Origin: Acidisphaera sp. S103
GTDB lineage: Bacteria > Pseudomonadota > Alphaproteobacteria > Acetobacterales > Acetobacteraceae
Length of the DNA: 64,000 nt
Direction of reading: 5' to 3'
Assembly: GCF_009765975.1 (NCBI RefSeq)
Contig: NZ_LMUJ01000013.1
Location: 60,494-124,493 of the forward strand
Part shown: positions 59,897-64,000 of the stretch, piece after piece
Layout: each line of letters begins with the position of its first letter
Position numbering within the stretch: the first letter of the stretch is position 1
Translations under genes and position numbers: made by a program
The notes under the pieces: model-generated
Databases searched by the model: none
What the model was told of the DNA's origin: nothing
The model's input: the letters and a program-made list of their open reading frames with translations, nothing else

Positions 59897-61186
59897 TCAG
59901 AAATCGCGCGTGGGCGAGACGGTGATGCAGGCGGTACCCCGGCCGGTGAGATGCGAACAGGCATCCACCGCCGCCGCCTGCGACAGGCCGGACAGGCGGG
60001 CTCGGAACGCAACCCTGTTGCCGAACGGCGAGGTCGCCGGCAGTTCGACTTTCGTGGTTCGCAGCAACGCGGGCAGTGCCGAGCGAGCATTTTCCGCGGC
60101 TTCCTGTGCGGTGGACAGGGTGGCGAAGGCGCCGACCTGGATGGCCCAGCGTCCCGGCGGCGGACCGGGCGCGAACGCCACGGGTAATGGCATGCCTTCC
60201 TGGATCGGCCGGTGGGCAACCGCGTATTCGGGCCGCCGTGCCGGCACGGGGCGTTGCAGCGGTTCTGCAACGACAGGTTCAAGCACAGCGGACACCGGCT
60301 TCGGCTGGCACGGGCGGCTGGGGTCGAAGGCGGCATCCGGGTCGCAGTCGCCCGAGGTGGCATAGGTCGGCGCCGCCGCCGCTACGATCGTCGGCTGGAC
60401 CGGTGTGCAGGGGCCGTCGGGGTTATACGCGGCGTCCGGATCGCACCCACCCTGGGCCGTCGAGGCCGGCGCGGCATAGATCGGTGCTGCCGCCGCCACG
60501 ACGACCGGTTGCATCGGCGCGCAGGGACGGCTGGGATCGTATGCGGCATCCGGGTCACAACCCGACGGCGTCGACCGGGTGGGGAAACGATTGGCATAGA
60601 CCGCCAACGGGCCGGACATCGGCCTGTCCGACCCCAGCGACGGCGCGATCGAGGCAACGTAATTGACTGTCTCCGCGGGCAGCGGCGTGCCGTTGTTCAG
60701 ATACCGGTCCACCCGGTTCGGACCCGCGTTGTAGGCGGCGAGGAACCCGGGCGAGCCGAAACGATCGTACATCTCCCGCAGGTAGGCTGTGCCGGCGAGG
60801 ATGTTGTTGTGCGGGTCGAACGGATCGTCGCCCAGATCGTAGCGCTCCCGTAGCCCGTTATAGGTGTCCGGCATGACCTGCATCAGGCCGATCGCACCGG
60901 CCCAGGAAATGACGTCCTCCTGCCCCCCCGATTCCTGGTGCATGACACCGCGAATCCACCGTTCAGGGATGCCGAATCGGCCGGATGCCTCTCGGATATA
61001 CGGTCCCCAAGGGTCGCTGGCGGGGCCGGGCGGCGGATAGTAGCGCGACGGGCTGTACTGGACGCGGGCATGCCGAGCGGGGCTGCCCCCGCCGCAGGCT
61101 GCCAGGACGCTCAGCAGGGCCAGGCAGACGACCAACTGTAGCCATGGCAGGCAACGGTGCAGTGTCGAGAATGGGCAGCGACTCAT
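59897..61186 (-). CDS. Lytic transglycosylase lipoprotein with three internal repeats and a SPOR domain
   Basis: A 429-residue murein hydrolase. A lipobox (SVLAAC) follows the signal region. The SLT catalytic domain reads SGRFGIPERWIRGVMHQESGG with the catalytic Glu (around residue 90), AGAIGLMQVMPDTY and NILAGTAYLREM, then AAYNAGPNRVD. Next come three copies of a unit of about 35 residues beginning CDPDAAYDPSRPC-like and rich in Pro and Ala. The C-terminal SPOR domain (WAIQVGAFATLSTAQEAAE) would bind denuded glycan at the septum. The start ending at 61186 gives the standard lipoprotein signal. Confidence 0.9.
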   Translation of the reverse strand: MSRCPFSTLHRCLPWLQLVVCLALLSVLAACGGGSPARHARVQYSPSRYYPPPGPASDPWGPYIREASGRFGIPERWIRGVMHQESGGQEDVISWAGAIGLMQVMPDTYNGLRERYDLGDDPFDPHNNILAGTAYLREMYDRFGSPGFLAAYNAGPNRVDRYLNNGTPLPAETVNYVASIAPSLGSDRPMSGPLAVYANRFPTRSTPSGCDPDAAYDPSRPCAPMQPVVVAAAAPIYAAPASTAQGGCDPDAAYNPDGPCTPVQPTIVAAAAPTYATSGDCDPDAAFDPSRPCQPKPVSAVLEPVVAEPLQRPVPARRPEYAVAHRPIQEGMPLPVAFAPGPPPGRWAIQVGAFATLSTAQEAAENARSALPALLRTTKVELPATSPFGNRVAFRARLSGLSQAAAVDACSHLTGRGTACITVSPTRDF

Positions 61187-61312
61187 GAGCACGGATCCGC
61201 GGAGATGCCTTTTCCGCGCTGTTATCATAGAGTCTCAACAAAGGGACAGAAATCTTTCAGAAGGTTGGCATTTCGTCGTTTAGCGTGGTACGTCGGACAT
61301 CCTCGCGGCCAC

Positions 61313-61543
61313 CTAGCCCCGCCAGAACGGCTTTGCCAGTTCGCGCTCCACTTCCCATCGGGACAGGCTGAGGTCGTGCAGATCGCGCCGGTCGAGCGCG
61401 GCGAATGTCTGGCGGTCCCTGATCCGCGTGCGCCAGACGCCGATCGTACGGGCAATCGATGCGGCGATCCCGCCGTGGTTGGCCGCCGGCGGATGGTGCA
61501 GCGTCCGGCGGTCCGCCATCGTTTGGTGTGTCGTGGTGCTCAT
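61313..61543 (-). CDS. DUF1127 small protein
   Basis: A 76-residue protein. The C-terminal half has the DUF1127 pattern, RTRIRDRQTFAALDRRDLHDL then SLSRWEVERELAKPFWRG. Such short proteins are involved in phosphate, RNA or stress responses in other alphaproteobacteria. The start at 61543 follows GGGAGA. It is divergent from the LysR gene, sharing about 115 bases that contain the GCATGA palindrome. Confidence 0.85.
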   Translation of the reverse strand: MSTTTHQTMADRRTLHHPPAANHGGIAASIARTIGVWRTRIRDRQTFAALDRRDLHDLSLSRWEVERELAKPFWRG

Positions 61544-61626
61544 GGGTCGTCTCCCGGATAATATCGGTGCGGCACTGGATCTGTGCATTTCGACCGTTCG
61601 GAACAAACGATGCTTTCTCAGCCTTT

Positions 61627-61645
61627 GCATGACAAAATTTCATGC
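61627..61645. promoter_or_regulatory. Probable LysR-type operator
   Basis: GCATGA (61627-61632) and TCATGC (61640-61645) form a perfect 6-bp inverted repeat with a 7-base AT-rich spacer, which also fits the T-N11-A rule for LysR binding. It lies 13 bases ahead of the LysR start and in the shared promoter with DUF1127. Confidence 0.6.
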
Positions 61646-61658
61646 TAAACTGACTGCC

Positions 61659-62567
61659 ATGCTGCTTCCCTCGCTCAATGGCCTGCGCGCGTTTGAGGCT
61701 TCTGCCCGACTCATGAGTTTCACACATGCGGCGGCGGAGCTGAACGTGACCCAGACGGCGATCAGCCATCAGATCCGCCGGTTGGAGGAGCAGATCGGCA
61801 TCAAACTGTTCATCCGGCACAATCGGGCGTTGGCGCTGACGCGGGAGGCGGAAGATTACCTGCCGTCCGTCCGCGCGGCCTTCGAGGATCTACGCCGGGC
61901 GACCGCGCGGCTGCTGCGATCCGATCACGAGGGGCGACTGACCGTCAGCACCACCGCCTCCCTGGCCACGAAATGGCTGGTGTCGCGCGTGGCCGCGTTT
62001 CAGGACGCCAACCCGGGGGTGGAGGTGCGGATCACGACGTCCACCCATCTCGTGGACTTCGCGCGGGAGGAGGTCGATGTCGCGGTGCGTTACGGTCGCG
62101 GATACTGGCCGGGGCTGCGGGCGGTCTGGCTGATGGCCGAGAGCCTGTTTCCGGTGTGCGCACCGGGGCTGCTGGACGGTCCCGTGCCGCTGCGCCGGCC
62201 GGCTGATCTCGCGCATCACACGTTGCTGCACACGATGGTGTCTCGCGACGACTGGCGTTTGTGGTTGACCGCCGCCGGTCTGCCCCATGCGATCGCCGCG
62301 AGGCGTGGCTTGACCTTCGACCAGGGGTTCACGGCGATCCAGGCTGCCATGGAAGGCCTCGGCGTTGCTTTGGGGCGGCAGAGCCTGGTGGAGGCAGACA
62401 TCGCCGCGGGACGCCTGGTGGCGCCTTTCGACATGGAATTGCCGCAGGGTGCCGGTTACTACGTCGTCACGCCCGAGGCGACGGCCGACGTGCCGAAGAT
62501 CGCACTGTTCCGGGATTGGCTGGTTGCGTCGGCGGCCCCGGGCGCGCTGATGGCGACGCCCGGGTGA
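61659..62567 (+). CDS. LysR-family transcriptional regulator (GcvA-like)
   Basis: A 302-residue regulator. The N-terminal winged helix reads LPSLNGLRAFEASARLMSF, AAAELNVTQTAISHQIRRLE and GIKLFIRHNRALALTREA. The effector domain begins at GRLTVSTTASLATKWLVSR. The opening LPSLNGLRAFEA and the WLVSRVAAFQ block are typical of the GcvA/AmpR branch. The ATG at 61659 matches the usual family start; an in-frame ATG at 61629 also exists. No clear ribosome site is seen before either. A palindrome precedes the gene. Targets may be the divergent DUF1127 gene and the serine hydrolase that converges from the right. Confidence 0.9.
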   Translation: MLLPSLNGLRAFEASARLMSFTHAAAELNVTQTAISHQIRRLEEQIGIKLFIRHNRALALTREAEDYLPSVRAAFEDLRRATARLLRSDHEGRLTVSTTASLATKWLVSRVAAFQDANPGVEVRITTSTHLVDFAREEVDVAVRYGRGYWPGLRAVWLMAESLFPVCAPGLLDGPVPLRRPADLAHHTLLHTMVSRDDWRLWLTAAGLPHAIAARRGLTFDQGFTAIQAAMEGLGVALGRQSLVEADIAAGRLVAPFDMELPQGAGYYVVTPEATADVPKIALFRDWLVASAAPGALMATPG

Positions 62568-62576
62568 CGTGGTTGG

Positions 62577-63689
62577 TCAGTCGATCGCCGCATGCACGAG
62601 GTTGGCTACCCGGTCCAGCCGCGCGGAATGCCACGGATCGGGACTGACGAAGTTCGTCAGATAAGTGAACGACACCCCGCTGGTGGGATCCGCCCACGAA
62701 TAGGACGACCCGACGCCGCCATGTCCGAAAGTGACTGGTGCGCCGATCGTGCCCAGGCCGCGGATACGGTCGCTTTCGCCGCGCACATGAGGTCCCAGGC
62801 CGCGATGCATCGGAATGCCGGTCATCGCGTGGTCGGGGCTTTCCCCGGTGTGGCTGCGCGACACGTAGGCGATCAGGCGGGGTGAAAACAGCCGCGTGCT
62901 GCCGAGACGGCCGCCGTGACCCAGCATCTGGTAAAATGCGGCCATGCCGCGGGCGGTGGCATATCCGCCGCCGTTGGGCAGGCCGGCGGCGCGGAAGGCG
63001 GCGGAGTTGTCACGTTTCTCCGGCGCATAGGTATCGGCGCAGCGTGCCTGCTGCGATACGGGGACACCGACGAACACGTCGTTGCCGAGACCGAGCGGCT
63101 CGATCACCCGTTCGCGGATGACGTCGCGGTAGTCCTGGCCGGTGACGGCTTCCAGCACCATTGCCTGCACGAAATGGGCGGCTCGGCCGTGGTACTGCAG
63201 GCGCGTGCCGGGGGTCCATTCCAGCGAGAAGTCGCAGACCTGGGCACGCATCAGGGCGTGGTCGGTCCAGGTGGCCTGGGTCACGTCGGCGCTCGGGAAG
63301 CCGCCCTGGTGGGTCATGACCTGCTGCAGGGTGATGTCGGCTTTGCCGCGGGCGGCGAACTCGGGCAGGAAGTCGGCGACCTTGTCCATGAAGGACAGCT
63401 TGCCTTCCTCGACCAAAGTCCAGACGGCCGAAGAAGTCAGCACCTTGGTCTGGCTGAACAGCAGGAACAGGGTGTCGTTGGTGGCTGGCACGGTGCCGCC
63501 CTCGGTGCGGGCGTTGCCGTAGGTGCGAAACAGTCCCAGCTTGCCGTTGCGGGCAAGGGCGATCTGGGCGCCGGCGTAACGGCCCTCGGCGATATGCGAC
63601 TGGATCAGCGCGTCGAGGTGGTCGAGCGGCCTGGTGGCAAAACCGAGCGCCGAGAGATTGGATTCGGGCAGCGGGTAGGTGTCGGGCAT
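62577..63689 (-). CDS. Serine hydrolase, class C beta-lactamase / EstB type
   Basis: A 370-residue esterase-like protein. SQTK (near residue 80) is the SxxK nucleophile motif; the second motif Tyr is in LQYHGRAAHF, and GHGGVGSSYSW near the C-terminus fits the third (HGG). There is no signal peptide. The start at 63689 has a perfect AGGAGG. It converges on the LysR gene with a 9-base gap. Substrate unknown; esterase or amidase activity is likely. Confidence 0.9.
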   Translation of the reverse strand: MPDTYPLPESNLSALGFATRPLDHLDALIQSHIAEGRYAGAQIALARNGKLGLFRTYGNARTEGGTVPATNDTLFLLFSQTKVLTSSAVWTLVEEGKLSFMDKVADFLPEFAARGKADITLQQVMTHQGGFPSADVTQATWTDHALMRAQVCDFSLEWTPGTRLQYHGRAAHFVQAMVLEAVTGQDYRDVIRERVIEPLGLGNDVFVGVPVSQQARCADTYAPEKRDNSAAFRAAGLPNGGGYATARGMAAFYQMLGHGGRLGSTRLFSPRLIAYVSRSHTGESPDHAMTGIPMHRGLGPHVRGESDRIRGLGTIGAPVTFGHGGVGSSYSWADPTSGVSFTYLTNFVSPDPWHSARLDRVANLVHAAID

Positions 63690-63823
63690 GGTGGGTTCCT
63701 CCTGCGGTTGCGCCGACGTTACGCCGCGTTTTGTCCGGCGCCAATGCGGGGGCAATGGGTCTCGCCCGGCGTAGCAAAGCTTCTTGTCAATTTGTCCGTT
63801 TTGACCATTGGAGGGCTTCAGCC

Positions 63824-63943
63824 ATGCGCACGATGTCCGCGACCGAGGCCAAGCAGAACATGGGCGCATTGCTCGACACCGCCCAGAGCGAACCGGTCAC
63901 CATTCAGGGCAATCGGGCGAAGGAGTACGTGACAAACGGCTAA
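63824..63943 (+). CDS. Very short Phd/YefM-like antitoxin, probably truncated
   Basis: A 39-residue product beginning MRTMSATEAKQNMGALLDT, the exact pattern of the Phd/YefM N-terminal DNA-binding region, and continuing AQSEPVTIQ. After that it reads GNRAKEYVTNG and stops, whereas normal antitoxins run to 80 or more residues with a toxin-binding tail. GGAGGG gives a strong start. An inverted repeat GTCAA...TTGAC lies some 20-40 bases upstream and may be its operator. No toxin gene is seen before the window ends. Confidence 0.6.
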   Translation: MRTMSATEAKQNMGALLDTAQSEPVTIQGNRAKEYVTNG

Positions 63944-63990
63944 AGGGCTGAATCCATACGATCCCTCGATTCGCTTCATAGGGGACAACG

Positions 63991-64000
63991 ATGGACGCTT
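63991..64000 (+). CDS. Possible start of another gene at the window edge
   Basis: An ATG at 63991 follows AGGGGACAACG, a good ribosome site, but only three codons (Met-Asp-Ala) lie inside the window. It may be the toxin partner or an unrelated gene; the sequence does not tell. Confidence 0.3.

Noticed and set aside
1..64000. tRNA, rRNA, riboswitch or insertion-sequence genes
   Set aside because: No cloverleaf, rRNA-like block, known riboswitch core or transposase was seen on reading; absence by eye is not proof for small RNAs.

Overview
The window is 64 kb of high-GC, densely coding bacterial chromosome. Gene content suggests an alphaproteobacterium of the Rhodospirillales, most likely an Acetobacteraceae member. 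The reasons are the polyprenyl synthase / DUF2007 / NPPY-methyltransferase neighbourhood, a DUF1127 gene, a GcvA-type LysR regulator and many acyl-CoA and solute-catabolism genes. This placement is inference from gene content, not a phylogeny. I see no rRNA or tRNA gene, CRISPR array, insertion sequence or prophage.

Layout. 0-4.7 kb: the N-terminal part of a serine hydrolase, a pair of adjacent acyl-CoA dehydrogenases and a divergent CaiB/BaiF CoA-transferase. 4.8-9.5 kb: an accessory block with a fibronectin-III membrane protein, a coiled-coil protein, a lipoprotein and a CmcJ/NvfI-type enzyme. 9.5-16.6 kb: an amidohydrolase, a flavin monooxygenase, a TPR protein, an RraA-like protein and two tandem metallo-beta-lactamase-fold hydrolases. 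16.7-25.2 kb: a GntR regulator with a TGTATACA operator divergent from a tight operon (creatininase-like, GMC oxidoreductase, 2-hydroxyacid dehydrogenase, MFS transporter, second RraA-like protein), then a four-copy 57-bp tandem repeat and an orphan HyuA. This looks like one regulated catabolic unit of unknown substrate.

25.2-32.1 kb: housekeeping genes (NPPY methyltransferase, DUF2007, polyprenyl synthase, RNase R, S41 peptidase) and an enoyl-CoA hydratase. 32.2-34.6 kb: a small insert of DUF6680, Fic and Uma2 genes; the DUF6680 gene is visibly AT-richer than its surroundings. 34.6-40.0 kb: a histidine kinase and sigma-54 activator opposite a strong -24/-12 promoter match, a 13-codon leader ORF, a DUF4166 gene and a membrane-anchored TIGR01777 epimerase. 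40-45 kb: a membrane protein, DUF2237, a YifB/ComM ATPase, an acyltransferase remnant, a hairpin tandem repeat and a phosphoesterase.

45-47.8 kb: a TsdA-like dihaem cytochrome, a Tat-type exported DsrE-like protein and an orphan periplasmic binding protein in one operon. 47.8-56.1 kb: 25-bp repeats, a hydratase / HMG-CoA-lyase-like operon, a SnoaL-like secreted protein, a Pht5-like protein, an LLM oxidoreductase, a TPR-glycosyltransferase-like protein, a YqaA membrane protein and an acyl/aryl-CoA ligase. 56.1-58.2 kb is a decayed zone with two small secreted proteins, a PoxB-type pseudogene and a second copy of the CoA-ligase 5' region. 58.2-64 kb: a TPP-dependent enzyme, a lytic transglycosylase with SPOR domain, DUF1127, a LysR regulator, a second serine hydrolase and a very short Phd/YefM-like antitoxin.

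The strongest leads for something undescribed are the FN3/coiled-coil/lipoprotein block, the GntR-controlled catabolic operon, the sigma-54 two-component module and the cytochrome/DsrE/binding-protein operon. All functional proposals are from reading the sequence only; no database search was run.
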